Below, in pieces: positions 14,639 to 22,137 of a stretch of 36,816 nucleotides of DNA. Each line of letters begins with the position of its first letter. Position 1 is the first letter of the stretch. The notes under the pieces are model-generated. The model did not search any database and was not told the DNA's origin. It saw only the letters and a list, made by a program, of their open reading frames with translations. The stretch comes from DASPUH01 sp964518505 (GTDB lineage Bacteria > Chloroflexota > Limnocylindria > Limnocylindrales > CSP1-4), in the NCBI GenBank assembly GCA_964518505.1, contig CAZFGT010000025.1, forward strand, positions 1 through 36,816. The letters are read 5' to 3'. The translations under genes were made by a program, and so were the position numbers.

Positions 14639-16324
14639 ATGCGCCGTTGGAGCGAGACGGCCGAGCGCGTGGCGGCCACCAGCCGCACCTCGGAGAAGGT
14701 CCGCATCCTGGCCGAGTACCTCCGCACCCTCACCCCCGCGGAGCTGCCCACGGCCGTCACGTTCTTCACCGGGCGTCCCTTCCCCGAGCGTGATCCGCGC
14801 GTCCTGGGGATGGGCTGGGCCACCATCGGTGAAGCCGTGCAGGCCGAAGCGGACGCCGAGCCGGGCGCGCTCGGCCGCGCCTACGACCGCTCCTCCGACC
14901 TTGGCCAGGCCGTCTACGACCTGCTGACGGACTCGCGGCGGCGCCCCTCCGGTGAGCTACCGGCGCTCACCGACGTGCGCGACACGTTCGCCGCCATCGC
15001 TGCTGCCGGCGGGCCCGCCGCCAAGGCCGCCCTGCTGCGGACCCTCCTCTGGCGCAGCGACCCGCTGGTCGCCAAGTTCCTCGTCAAGGTCATGGGCGGC
15101 GACATGCGGATCGGCCTCCGTGAGGGCAACCTGGAGGCCGCGATCGCCGCCGCATTCGGGCGGCCGCTGCCGGCCGTGCAGTGGGCCGGCATGTTGACCG
15201 GCGACCTGGGCCACACCGCCGAACTGGCGCGTGACGATCGCCTGGACGAGGCCGAACTGACCCTCTTCCGACCGCTCAAGTCGATGCTCGCGTCGCCGGC
15301 GGCGGACGTGGCGGAGGTGGTCTCACGGCTTGGCACGCCCGTCTGGGTGGAGGACAAGTACGACGGTATCCGCGCCCAGCTCCACCGCCAGGGCGGCGAG
15401 ACTCGCCTGTACAGCCGCGACCTGCACGACGTCTCGGGCCAGTTCCCCGAGGTCATCGCCGCCGCCGCCGAACTGCCCTGGTCGGGCATCCTCGACGGCG
15501 AGCTGCTGGGCTGGCGCGATGGCACGGCCCTGCCCTTCCAGCTGCTCCAGGGACGGCTCGGCCGCAAGAGCCCCAGCGCGGCGGTGCTGGCCGCCACCCC
15601 GGTGATCTTCGTGGCCTTTGACCTGCTTGCCAGCGGTCACGGGGCGGCGACACCGGAGCCCCTCCTGCGCACGCCACTGCGTGAACGCCGCGACCGACTG
15701 GAGCGGCTCGGGCTGGGGACACGGGCCGGCTTCGGCCTGTCGCACCTGGAGACGGCCACCTCGGAGGCCGAGCTCGATGAGCGCTTCGCCGCGGCTCGCG
15801 CCCGGGGCAACGAGGGGCTCATGGTCAAGGACCCGGCCAGCGGGTATTCGCCCGGCCGCCGTGGCTATGGCTGGCTCAAGCTCAAGCGGCCGCTGGCGAC
15901 CCTGGACTGCGTCGTGGTCGGCGTGGAGGTGGGCCACGGGAAGCGGCACGGCGTGCTGTCCGACTACACCTTCGCCGTGCGCGACGACCGGCCGGAGGCG
16001 CCGCATCCCCTGGCCACCATCGGCAAGGCCTACAGCGGCCTGACCGACGCCGAGCTGGCCGACATGACGCGCTGGTTCACCGACCACACGGTCTCGATCC
16101 ACGGCCGCTATCGCGTGGTCGAGCCCACGGTCGTCGTGGAAGTCGCCTTTGACGTCATCCAGCGGTCGCGCCGCCACGCCTCCGGCTATGCCCTGCGGTT
16201 CCCCCGCATCGCCCGCCTCCGCGACGACAAGGGCCCCGACGAGATCGACCGACTGTCGACCGTGGCCGCCCTCGAGGCCCGCCTCGCGGCGGCCGCCCAC
16301 GTGGCAGTGGAAACGAGCGCCTGA
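14639..16324 (+). CDS. ATP-dependent DNA ligase
   Basis: The 561-residue protein seals nicks through an adenylated lysine. An N-terminal helical DNA-binding domain (about 1-200, with GDMRIGLREGNLEAAIA) is followed by the adenylation domain with motif I EDKYDGIRAQ (nucleophile Lys240), motif III/IIIa LDGELLGW and VAFDLLA, motif IV EGLMVKDP and motif V YGWLKLKR. The OB-fold follows, with VVVEVAFDVIQRSRRHASGY. This is the larger archaeal/Lig1-like class rather than a minimal or LigD enzyme. ATG 14639 is chosen because it begins the conserved region just after TATACC. It ends 7 bp from a convergent gene. Confidence 0.94.
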   Translation: MRRWSETAERVAATSRTSEKVRILAEYLRTLTPAELPTAVTFFTGRPFPERDPRVLGMGWATIGEAVQAEADAEPGALGRAYDRSSDLGQAVYDLLTDSRRRPSGELPALTDVRDTFAAIAAAGGPAAKAALLRTLLWRSDPLVAKFLVKVMGGDMRIGLREGNLEAAIAAAFGRPLPAVQWAGMLTGDLGHTAELARDDRLDEAELTLFRPLKSMLASPAADVAEVVSRLGTPVWVEDKYDGIRAQLHRQGGETRLYSRDLHDVSGQFPEVIAAAAELPWSGILDGELLGWRDGTALPFQLLQGRLGRKSPSAAVLAATPVIFVAFDLLASGHGAATPEPLLRTPLRERRDRLERLGLGTRAGFGLSHLETATSEAELDERFAAARARGNEGLMVKDPASGYSPGRRGYGWLKLKRPLATLDCVVVGVEVGHGKRHGVLSDYTFAVRDDRPEAPHPLATIGKAYSGLTDAELADMTRWFTDHTVSIHGRYRVVEPTVVVEVAFDVIQRSRRHASGYALRFPRIARLRDDKGPDEIDRLSTVAALEARLAAAAHVAVETSA

Positions 16325-16331
16325 GGCGACG

Positions 16332-17177
16332 TCAGCGGTCGACGGGCAGGTCGGGGCGCGCTCCCCAGTCGGACCACCCGGCGTCGTAGACGGCCACGTC
16401 GGGGTAGCCCAGGAGCCCCAGCACGAAGGCCGCCTTGGCCGCGGCGATGCCGCTCCCGTCGTAGGTCACCACCCGCCGTCCGCGCTGCACCCCGGCGTTG
16501 GCGAAGAGCCGGCCGCAGGTCTCCGCGTCCTGGAAAGTCTGATCACCCGGCACGGTCAGGAGGGTGGCCGGGACATTGATCGCGCCAGGGATGTGGCCAA
16601 GGCGCACGGCGTTGCCGCCCTGCCCGCGGTACTCGGCGGGGGCCCGCACATCCACCAGGTCGACGTCCCGCGAGCCGAGGAGGGCCCGCACGTCGCCGGT
16701 GGAGAGCACGCGGCTGGGCTCCATGCGCGGCGTGAACGTGGCCGGCTCGGGCGACGCACTGGCCGCGGTCGAGATGGGCCGACCGCTCGAGCGCCAGGCG
16801 ACCCAGCCGCCATCGAGGACGCGGACGCTCTCGAAGCCGTAGACCTGGAGGCTCCACCACACGCGGCCGGCGTAGAGCGAGGCGGTGTCGTCGTACAGCA
16901 CGGCGGTCATCCCGTCGCCGACGCCTGCGCTGCCAAGGGCGCGGGCCACGGCCTCCGGTCCGGCCAGCTGGAACGGCACGGCCTGGTCGCGGTCCACGAG
17001 CTCGTTGGCCCAGTCCAGGAAGGCGGCCCCGGGGATGTGGCCTTCGGCGTGCAGCTGGCGGGCGGAGCCGTCCACGCGGTAGCGGCAATCGACGACCCGC
17101 ACGCCCTGGCGACCCAGATGCTCGGCCAACCAATCGGGGCTCGCGAGGAGCTCTGGTCGAGCGTAGGTGCCGCTCAT
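16332..17177 (-). CDS. Tandem rhodanese-domain protein lacking the catalytic cysteine
   Basis: The 281-residue protein has two rhodanese domains (about 8-135 and 155-281) as in thiosulfate or 3-mercaptopyruvate sulfurtransferases. Family motifs VVDCRYRVDG, GHIPGAAFLDW, VDLVDVRAPAEYRG and GHIPGAINVP are present. The active loop of the second domain reads VVTYDGSGIAAAK, with Asp240 (codon GAC) where active enzymes have Cys. Classical persulfide chemistry is therefore unlikely; a regulatory or altered-chemistry role is possible. It diverges from a class V aminotransferase gene across a 21-bp symmetric promoter. Confidence 0.9.
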   Translation of the reverse strand: MSGTYARPELLASPDWLAEHLGRQGVRVVDCRYRVDGSARQLHAEGHIPGAAFLDWANELVDRDQAVPFQLAGPEAVARALGSAGVGDGMTAVLYDDTASLYAGRVWWSLQVYGFESVRVLDGGWVAWRSSGRPISTAASASPEPATFTPRMEPSRVLSTGDVRALLGSRDVDLVDVRAPAEYRGQGGNAVRLGHIPGAINVPATLLTVPGDQTFQDAETCGRLFANAGVQRGRRVVTYDGSGIAAAKAAFVLGLLGYPDVAVYDAGWSDWGARPDLPVDR

Positions 17178-17198
17178 CGACGGCTATGATAGCCGCCC
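17178..17198. promoter_or_regulatory. 21-bp symmetric divergent promoter with one palindromic -10
   Basis: GGCTATGATAGCC (17182-17194) is a palindrome around a single central base. It gives TATGAT on the plus strand and TATCAT on the minus strand, each ending exactly 8 nt before an ATG. The centre of the palindrome coincides with the centre of the intergenic gap. Confidence 0.6.
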
Positions 17199-18368
17199 AT
17201 GGTCGCGCCCTTTCAGCCCGACCCGGACAAGGTCGCGACGATCCGGGCGGCCCTCCCGGCCACGGGGGCGGGCATCTACCTCGACACCGCCACGGCCGGT
17301 CCCCTGTCTTTGGACGGGCTGCAGGCCATGCGCGAACTGCTCTCCTATGAGGAGCGCGTCGGCCGCGCCGACGTCGATTCGCGGGAGGCATCCCAGGAAC
17401 GGGCGGCCGAGGCCAGCGCCGTCCTGGCGGCCCTGATCGGGGCCGACCCGGACGCCGTCGAGTTGGTCCCCGGCACGACCATGGGGCTGGCGTGGGCCGC
17501 CCGCCTGCCCGCGTGGCGACCCGGCCAGCGCATCGTCACCTCCGACCGTGAGCATCCCGCCGTCCTGGCCATGCTCGAGGCGCTGGCGGCGCAGCGCGAC
17601 CTCCAGCTCGTGCGTGTGCCGGTCGGTGGCGTGAGCGACGAGGACGACCTGGTCGCCCGCTTCGAAGCCGCCATGGACCGCCGGACCGGGCTCCTGGTGA
17701 TCAGCCACGTCACGTGGGATACCGGCTCCGTCCTGCCGGTCGCGCGGCTGGCCGCCCTGGCGCGAGCGGCCGGGGCCTGGTCGGTCATCGATGGCGCCCA
17801 GGCCATCGGGGCGATCGCCGTCGACGTGCCCGGCCTGGGTGCCGACGTCTACGCCTTCTCCGGCTACAAGTGGCTGCTGGGGCCGCACGGGGTGGGCGGT
17901 CTGTGGCGATCGCCGCGCGCGCTGGCGGCCGCAGGCCCGCCGGCGACGACGCTGCATCGGCCATCGGTGGTCGCCCTGGGCCGCACGGTCGGCTGGCTGG
18001 AGATGCACGTGGGGCTCGCCTGGGCGCTGGAGCGTTCGGCCCGCCTCGCCGCCGCCACCGCGACGATGCTGGCGGCCATCCCCGGCGTGGAGCTGCTGAC
18101 CCCCGACCCGCCGCCAGCCACGATCGTCACGTTCCGCATCGTCGGCTGGCCGTCGGCCGTGGCGCACGCGGCGCTCGCCCGGCGTGCGTTCGCCATCTGC
18201 GAGGCCGTGGAGTCGCTGGACGCGATCCGCGCCAGCGTGACCTGGTTCAACACCACGCCCGAGCTCGAGCGATTCGTCGGCGCCGTGGCCGAGCTGGGCG
18301 GGGCGACCCCGGCCACGCTGCCGGAGCGACCGCGGCTGGTGGTCCTGCCGGCGGACGCCGGCCGGTGA
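17199..18368 (+). CDS. Class V aminotransferase-fold PLP enzyme (cysteine desulfurase-like)
   Basis: The 389-residue enzyme belongs to the fold-type I, class V aminotransferase/cysteine desulfurase family. The PLP lysine is Lys224 in FSGYKWLLGPHGVGGLW; GTTMGLAWAARLPAW is the cofactor-phosphate loop, ISHVTWDTG and VIDGAQAIGAI supply the ring-stacking and Asp contacts. No obvious SufS/IscS mobile-loop cysteine is seen, so a desulfurase role is not certain and an isopenicillin-N-epimerase-like role is possible. It lies next to a rhodanese-like gene under a shared divergent promoter. ATG 17199 follows TATGAT by 8 nt. Confidence 0.88.
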   Translation: MVAPFQPDPDKVATIRAALPATGAGIYLDTATAGPLSLDGLQAMRELLSYEERVGRADVDSREASQERAAEASAVLAALIGADPDAVELVPGTTMGLAWAARLPAWRPGQRIVTSDREHPAVLAMLEALAAQRDLQLVRVPVGGVSDEDDLVARFEAAMDRRTGLLVISHVTWDTGSVLPVARLAALARAAGAWSVIDGAQAIGAIAVDVPGLGADVYAFSGYKWLLGPHGVGGLWRSPRALAAAGPPATTLHRPSVVALGRTVGWLEMHVGLAWALERSARLAAATATMLAAIPGVELLTPDPPPATIVTFRIVGWPSAVAHAALARRAFAICEAVESLDAIRASVTWFNTTPELERFVGAVAELGGATPATLPERPRLVVLPADAGR

Positions 18369-18369
18369 C

Positions 18370-18762
18370 ATGAGCGCTCCCCGTCCCGTTCCCCGCCGGT
18401 CCTGGCTCGAAGTCCGCTGGCGCCAGTTCCGGAATGCGCCACGCCCCGTGGTGCGCGCCGTGACCGCCGACCTGGCCGTCGCGATCGTGGGCGGCGTCCT
18501 CCTGTTGATCGACCGCCAGTCGCTGACGCATGGGGCCACCCAGGCCGGAGCGGGGGATCTTGCGCCCGCCGTGGCCCTCTTCGTGGTGGCGGTCGTCGTG
18601 GCCGGGTCGGCGCTGACCTGGTTGTGGGTCCCCCAGCCGGGGCCTGGCGGAGGGACGCGCCGGTCGGCCTGGAGTGCCATGCTGGGGCTCTTCGCCGCGC
18701 TGCCGATCGCCTACCTGGTGCTCGTCCTCGTCTTCCAGGTCATCGGGCCGCTGCTCGGGTGA
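18370..18762 (+). CDS. Small three-helix membrane protein
   Basis: The 130-residue protein has a basic N-terminus (about 1-30) and three hydrophobic segments: about 32-48 (LAVAIVGGVLLLI), 65-87 (LAPAVALFVVAVVVAGSALT) and 103-127 (AMLGLFAALPIAYLVLVLVF). It starts 1 nt after the aminotransferase stop, so it is probably translated from the same mRNA. I recognise no family. Confidence 0.75.
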   Translation: MSAPRPVPRRSWLEVRWRQFRNAPRPVVRAVTADLAVAIVGGVLLLIDRQSLTHGATQAGAGDLAPAVALFVVAVVVAGSALTWLWVPQPGPGGGTRRSAWSAMLGLFAALPIAYLVLVLVFQVIGPLLG

Positions 18763-18783
18763 TCGGCATGGCGGTGTCATGCG

Positions 18784-18805
18784 AACGGTGCCAACTGGCA
18801 CCGTT
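18784..18805. promoter_or_regulatory. Perfect 22-bp palindrome, candidate operator
   Basis: The arms AACGGTGCCA and TGGCACCGTT are separated by AC. The site is 22 bp past the upstream stop and 97 bp before the next start. No T-tract follows, so an operator is likelier than a terminator. No cognate regulator can be named. Confidence 0.5.
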
Positions 18806-18901
18806 TCGTACAGCGTGCGAGGGTACGTTCGGGGTATACCCGGGGCCGGGGCCGGCCGTATCCTGCGATGGTCGGTCATACAGACAAGGGAGTCGACCAG
18901 C

Positions 18902-19363
18902 TTGAGTCCACGCGCCACGCGGCCGCCCAAGGAGGGCCTTGCCCAGCCGTCGACCCGACGGCGGTCCCCGCTGCCTACCCGCGGTCGCAAGGCCGCCGCC
19001 GGCAACGGCGTGTCCCCCGCTCCCGCCAGCACGGTCGAACCGACCGCCTCCGAGACGCCACGCGGGCCCATCTCGTGGATCGAGATGGCCCAGCCGGCCG
19101 CCTCCGTACCGCACATGGCCATGCCCAGGCTCATCGGCCAGCCCGCCTACGCGCGGCCGCCCCGTCCGCTGGCGGTCGAGACGCCCCGACCGCTGGATCA
19201 GGACGACCTCCCGATCGAGGCGTTCCGGAGCGAGGAAGACCAGCGACTGGCGGCCCGCCTGGCGAGTCGGGCCAGCCATGACGACGGGCAGGGTGGCGCG
19301 CTCCGTCCGTCCAGCGTCGGCGGGCTGCGGGGCATCGCCGGGCGGCTCCTGGGGCGCGGCTGA
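18902..19363 (+). CDS. Hypothetical protein, basic and disordered N-terminus
   Basis: The 153-residue protein starts at a TTG chosen because AAGGGAG lies 9 nt upstream; the same frame is open much further upstream without a convincing start. Residues 1-50 are rich in Arg, Pro and Lys and probably disordered. A middle segment reads PRGPISWIEMAQPAASVPHM, and the acidic stretch LDQDDLPIEAFRSEEDQRLA precedes a helical end and a Gly-rich tail. There is no signal peptide, membrane helix or known motif. It lies between the palindrome at 18784 and the tRNA gene. Confidence 0.55.
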   Translation: MSPRATRPPKEGLAQPSTRRRSPLPTRGRKAAAGNGVSPAPASTVEPTASETPRGPISWIEMAQPAASVPHMAMPRLIGQPAYARPPRPLAVETPRPLDQDDLPIEAFRSEEDQRLAARLASRASHDDGQGGALRPSSVGGLRGIAGRLLGRG

Positions 19364-19366
19364 CCC

Positions 19367-19393
19367 TACAATGACCGCCGGCCTCGCCGGCGG
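19367..19393 (+). promoter_or_regulatory. tRNA promoter -10 and leader hairpin
   Basis: TACAAT (19367-19372) lies 19 nt before the tRNA 5' end. The leader contains CCGCCGGC-CTC-GCCGGCGG (19375-19393), a perfect 8-bp hairpin that would reach into the first two bases of the tRNA and must refold during processing. Confidence 0.5.
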
Positions 19394-19467
19394 GGGAGTA
19401 GCTCAGCGGTGAGAGCAGGAGGCTTATACCCTCCATGTCGGTGGTTCGAATCCATCCTCCCCTACCA
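19392..19467 (+). tRNA. tRNA-Ile with anticodon UAU
   Basis: The 76-nt sequence folds as a complete cloverleaf. Acceptor arms: GGGGGAG with CTCCCCT (one G-U at 1-72). D arm: GCTC/GAGC. Anticodon arm: GGAGG/CCTCC around loop CTTATAC. The variable loop is ATGTC, the T arm is GGTGG-TTCGAAT-CCATC, the discriminator is A and CCA is encoded. Anticodon TAT (19425-19427) reads AUA, and A73 and the T-arm/acceptor side resemble tRNA-Ile. Most bacteria instead decode AUA with a CAU tRNA modified by TilS. Confidence 0.9.
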
Positions 19468-19546
19468 CCCCCAGCGGGCCCTCAGAACCTTTTCAGGAGC
19501 GGTGACGAAACTGGGGTCACGAGCCCAGGAAAGGAACCGCTACCTC

Positions 19547-20539
19547 GTGGACCTCTTTCAGACACCCCAGCAACCCCGCCCGGAGCCGAGCGAGCCGGCT
19601 GAGACGCCGACCGGCTTCGCCCCGAGCACCACCCCTCCGCAGCCGCCGTCGACGCCCCTGTGGTGGTCGGCGCCAGCGCTGCCGCCGACCCAGCCGGTCG
19701 TCGCAGCCCCGCCGCCTCGCCAGCCCCGCCGCAGCGGCGGCTTCGCCTCCCTGTTCATGGCGGCCGTGCTGGGCGCCGTGCTGGCCTCCGGCGGCACCTT
19801 CGTGACCCTCGAGGCCGTCGGCGCGGGCACCGCCCCGACCGCCGCTCCGGCGGCCACGACGAGCGCCGACTCGGCCGATCAGGCCTCGACCAAGACCGCT
19901 GCCGGCGATCCCGACGCGGACATCGTGTCCGCCGCCGCCAAGGTCAGCCCGGCCGTGGTGACGATCACCTCGACGGGCACCTCCAGCAACGGCTTCGGGC
20001 GTGGCTTCCAGACGACCGGCGTCGGTTCGGGCACGATCTTCAACAGCGCCGGCTGGATCCTGACCAACCGCCACGTCGTGGACGGCGCCACGAACCTGTC
20101 CGTCCAGCTGGCTGACGGGCGCACTTTCACGGGCACCATCTATGGCGAGTCGTCCACCTCGGACCTGGCCATCGTCAAGATCGACGCGACCGGCCTGCCC
20201 ACCGCAGCCGTCGGCGACTCCACCCAGCTGGTCGTGGGCCAGCGTGTCATCGCCATCGGTGATCCGCTGGGCGACTTCCAGAGCACCGTGACGACCGGCA
20301 TCGTCTCCGGCCTGAACCGCTCGATCGACGTCGAGAACGAGCACCTGACCGGCCTCATCCAGACCGATGCCGCGATCAACCCGGGCAACAGCGGTGGTCC
20401 GCTGCTGGACACCGCCGGCAACATCATGGGCATCAACACGGCCACGGCCTCGACCGCCCAGGGCATCTCGTTCGCCATCCCCGTGGCGGTCGCCAAGCCC
20501 CTGATGGCCGCCGCCCTGGCAGGTCAGCCCATCCCCTAG
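19547..20539 (+). CDS. HtrA/DegP-type trypsin-like serine protease without PDZ domain
   Basis: The 330-residue protein is predicted to be a membrane-anchored extracytoplasmic protease of envelope quality control. A Pro-rich cytoplasmic tail (about 1-60) precedes one transmembrane helix (about 67-90) and the trypsin-like domain. The triad is visible: His176 (TNRHVVDG), Asp206 (SDLAIVKID) and Ser282 (NPGNSGGPLL). The chain ends soon after IPVAVAKPLM, so the usual PDZ domain is absent. GTG 19547 is chosen because AAAGGA lies 11 nt upstream. It begins 80 bp after the tRNA gene and may share its transcript. Confidence 0.9.
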   Translation: MDLFQTPQQPRPEPSEPAETPTGFAPSTTPPQPPSTPLWWSAPALPPTQPVVAAPPPRQPRRSGGFASLFMAAVLGAVLASGGTFVTLEAVGAGTAPTAAPAATTSADSADQASTKTAAGDPDADIVSAAAKVSPAVVTITSTGTSSNGFGRGFQTTGVGSGTIFNSAGWILTNRHVVDGATNLSVQLADGRTFTGTIYGESSTSDLAIVKIDATGLPTAAVGDSTQLVVGQRVIAIGDPLGDFQSTVTTGIVSGLNRSIDVENEHLTGLIQTDAAINPGNSGGPLLDTAGNIMGINTATASTAQGISFAIPVAVAKPLMAAALAGQPIP

Positions 20540-20589
20540 CCCCGCGCGGCCGCGGCCATGACCTACGGGGCGGGCCGGTCGACCCCACG

Positions 20590-20595
20590 TACCAT
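20590..20595 (+). promoter_or_regulatory. Candidate -10 for the SH3b membrane protein gene
   Basis: TACCAT would start transcription near 20602, giving a leader of about 60 nt that contains the whole stem at 20618-20664. No good -35 is seen. Confidence 0.3.
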
Positions 20596-20617
20596 TGTCG
20601 GCCCGCCCACACGCGGC

Positions 20618-20664
20618 GCATCCTCCGGACGCTCCGGGCCATTCGGCCCAGCCCCGGAGGATGC
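20618..20664 (+). promoter_or_regulatory. Leader RNA stem that sequesters the SD and start codon
   Basis: GCATCCTCCGG (20618-20628) pairs perfectly over 11 bp with CCGGAGGATGC (20654-20664), which contains GGAGG and the ATG at 20661. Inside it GGGCC (20636-20640) and GGCCC (20645-20649) form a second hairpin with an ATTC loop. It could be a translational switch; a terminator for the upstream protease gene is the alternative, but no T-tract follows. Confidence 0.5.
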
Positions 20665-22133
20665 CCTTGTTGGTCGGTCTCACCGCTATCTTCGGCCGGC
20701 GCTGGCGAGCGCCCGTCACGGCGCTCACCGGCGCCCTGCTGCTCGCCGTGGTGATGACCCTGCCCGCCATCGCCGCGGACGGGGCGCCTACGCTGACGAA
20801 GGGCACCATCTCGCCGACGGGGGGCGTGGCAGGGACGAGCTTCACGGTTCGTGTCACGTACACGAGCACGGGCCACGGCGGCCACGGCTGGCGGCCTGCC
20901 TACGTGACGCTCTGGCTCGGCGCGAAGTCGACGCCCATGACGGCTGTCGACCCGAGCGACACCGACTACCGTGACGGCGCCGTCTTCGGGGTGACCGTCA
21001 AGCCGGCGGCCGGCACGTACGCCGTCGTCATCCGGGCGGCCGACAGCCGTGTGTTCCAGCGGACGGCCGTCCTGGACCTGGCCTCGCTGGCGGTGGGGCC
21101 CGCCCCGACCCCGACGCCCAAGCCCAGGCCCACCCCGACACCGCGACCCAGGCCCACCCCGACGCCCGCCCCGCGGGCCACGCCACACCCGACGCCGGCG
21201 CCCACCCCTGCCGCGATCCCCACCGCCAGCCCGGCCCCGACGACGGCCGAGCCATCGGCGCTGATCATCCCGCCCCCCTCGCCCACCGCGTCGGCCGAGC
21301 CGTCCGCGAGCGTCGCCCCGTCGCCGAGCCCCACGCCCGTGGCCGCGGCCGCCGCGTCTACCGGCGGCGCGGGCACGCTCCGGGGATCGTTGGCTGCCCT
21401 CACCGCCGGCCTGCCGCTCGTGGGCTCGCCCGCCTGGATCGAGCTGCTGACGCGCCAGATGGCGATCGCGGTGGGCACCACCACGATGATGGCGATGGCC
21501 CTCTTCACGTTCGGCCGGCGCCGGCGCGACGACGATGAAGCCGGCGTGCCGCCTGCCCCTGAGACCTACGCGTCACCACCACCGCTCTCGGAGCAGCTGG
21601 CAGCCGAATACGCCGCCCTGCCCGAGCTGGGCCAGCTGGCTGGCGAGGCCGGCATGCCCCGCTGGCGACGGCCGTCCCTGCGGGCCGCACGTGAGTCCAA
21701 GGGCACCGACGTCCGCGCCATGGAGGCCCAGCGCCTGACCTTCAGCCACACGGAGTTCGCCGTTTCACGCGGTCTCGAGCGGCGCCGCCTGCGCTACCGC
21801 ATGGTCCGCCTGAGCGATGGCCCGGACGAGATCCGCAGCGCCGAGCTGGCCCTCCTTGACCAGGGTGACGAGGTCGAGCTGCTCCAGCAATCCGGCCAGT
21901 ACTGGCAGGTCAGCACGCCCACCGGCCTGGTCGGCTGGGTCCATCGCATGACGCTGGGTGACGTGGTGGCCACGCCCGCCACGCCCGCGCCGCCCCCGTG
22001 GCAGCAGCCCGCGCCGGTGGCAAGCACCGACGACGAGGCGGCCGCGGCCGAAGCGGCCGGCGAACCGGTCGACCCTGACCCCTACAACGAGGGGCTGGCC
22101 CAGCGCCTGGTCCGCGAGCGGTTCACCCTCTGA
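20661..22133 (+). CDS. Membrane protein with Pro/Thr-rich stalk and C-terminal SH3b domain
   Basis: The protein has 490 residues from ATG 20661, or slightly fewer from TTG 20667 or 20670, which are better spaced from the GGAGG at 20656-20660. An N-terminal signal or anchor (about 1-39) is followed by a beta-sandwich-like domain (to about 145). A long Pro/Thr/Ala stalk of PTPTPxPRP repeats runs to about 240, then comes a transmembrane helix (about 265-287) with RRRR stop-transfer. The C-terminal part has an SH3b-like fold (about 378-431; LDQGDEVELLQQSGQYWQV and GWVHRMTLGD). SH3b domains usually bind peptides or cell wall, but here the fold would lie on the cytoplasmic side if the signal is cleaved. 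It ends 4 bp from the convergent methyltransferase. Confidence 0.75.
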   Translation: MPLLVGLTAIFGRRWRAPVTALTGALLLAVVMTLPAIAADGAPTLTKGTISPTGGVAGTSFTVRVTYTSTGHGGHGWRPAYVTLWLGAKSTPMTAVDPSDTDYRDGAVFGVTVKPAAGTYAVVIRAADSRVFQRTAVLDLASLAVGPAPTPTPKPRPTPTPRPRPTPTPAPRATPHPTPAPTPAAIPTASPAPTTAEPSALIIPPPSPTASAEPSASVAPSPSPTPVAAAAASTGGAGTLRGSLAALTAGLPLVGSPAWIELLTRQMAIAVGTTTMMAMALFTFGRRRRDDDEAGVPPAPETYASPPPLSEQLAAEYAALPELGQLAGEAGMPRWRRPSLRAARESKGTDVRAMEAQRLTFSHTEFAVSRGLERRRLRYRMVRLSDGPDEIRSAELALLDQGDEVELLQQSGQYWQVSTPTGLVGWVHRMTLGDVVATPATPAPPPWQQPAPVASTDDEAAAAEAAGEPVDPDPYNEGLAQRLVRERFTL

Positions 22134-22137
22134 CGGG

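Noticed and set aside
18763..18901. In-frame upstream extension of the hypothetical protein at 18902
   Set aside because: It would run through the 22-bp palindrome and the end of the previous gene, and only the TTG at 18902 has a well-placed AAGGGAG.
19392..19467. Reading the tRNA as a CAU (Met or Ile2) tRNA
   Set aside because: The base at position 34 is T, the anticodon stem GGAGG/CCTCC fixes the loop as CTTATAC, and no shift gives CAT.
21106..21345. GC-rich repeats in the Pro/Thr stalk as a minisatellite
   Set aside because: They are explained by PTPxP codon repeats in the SH3b membrane protein and are not uniform at DNA level.
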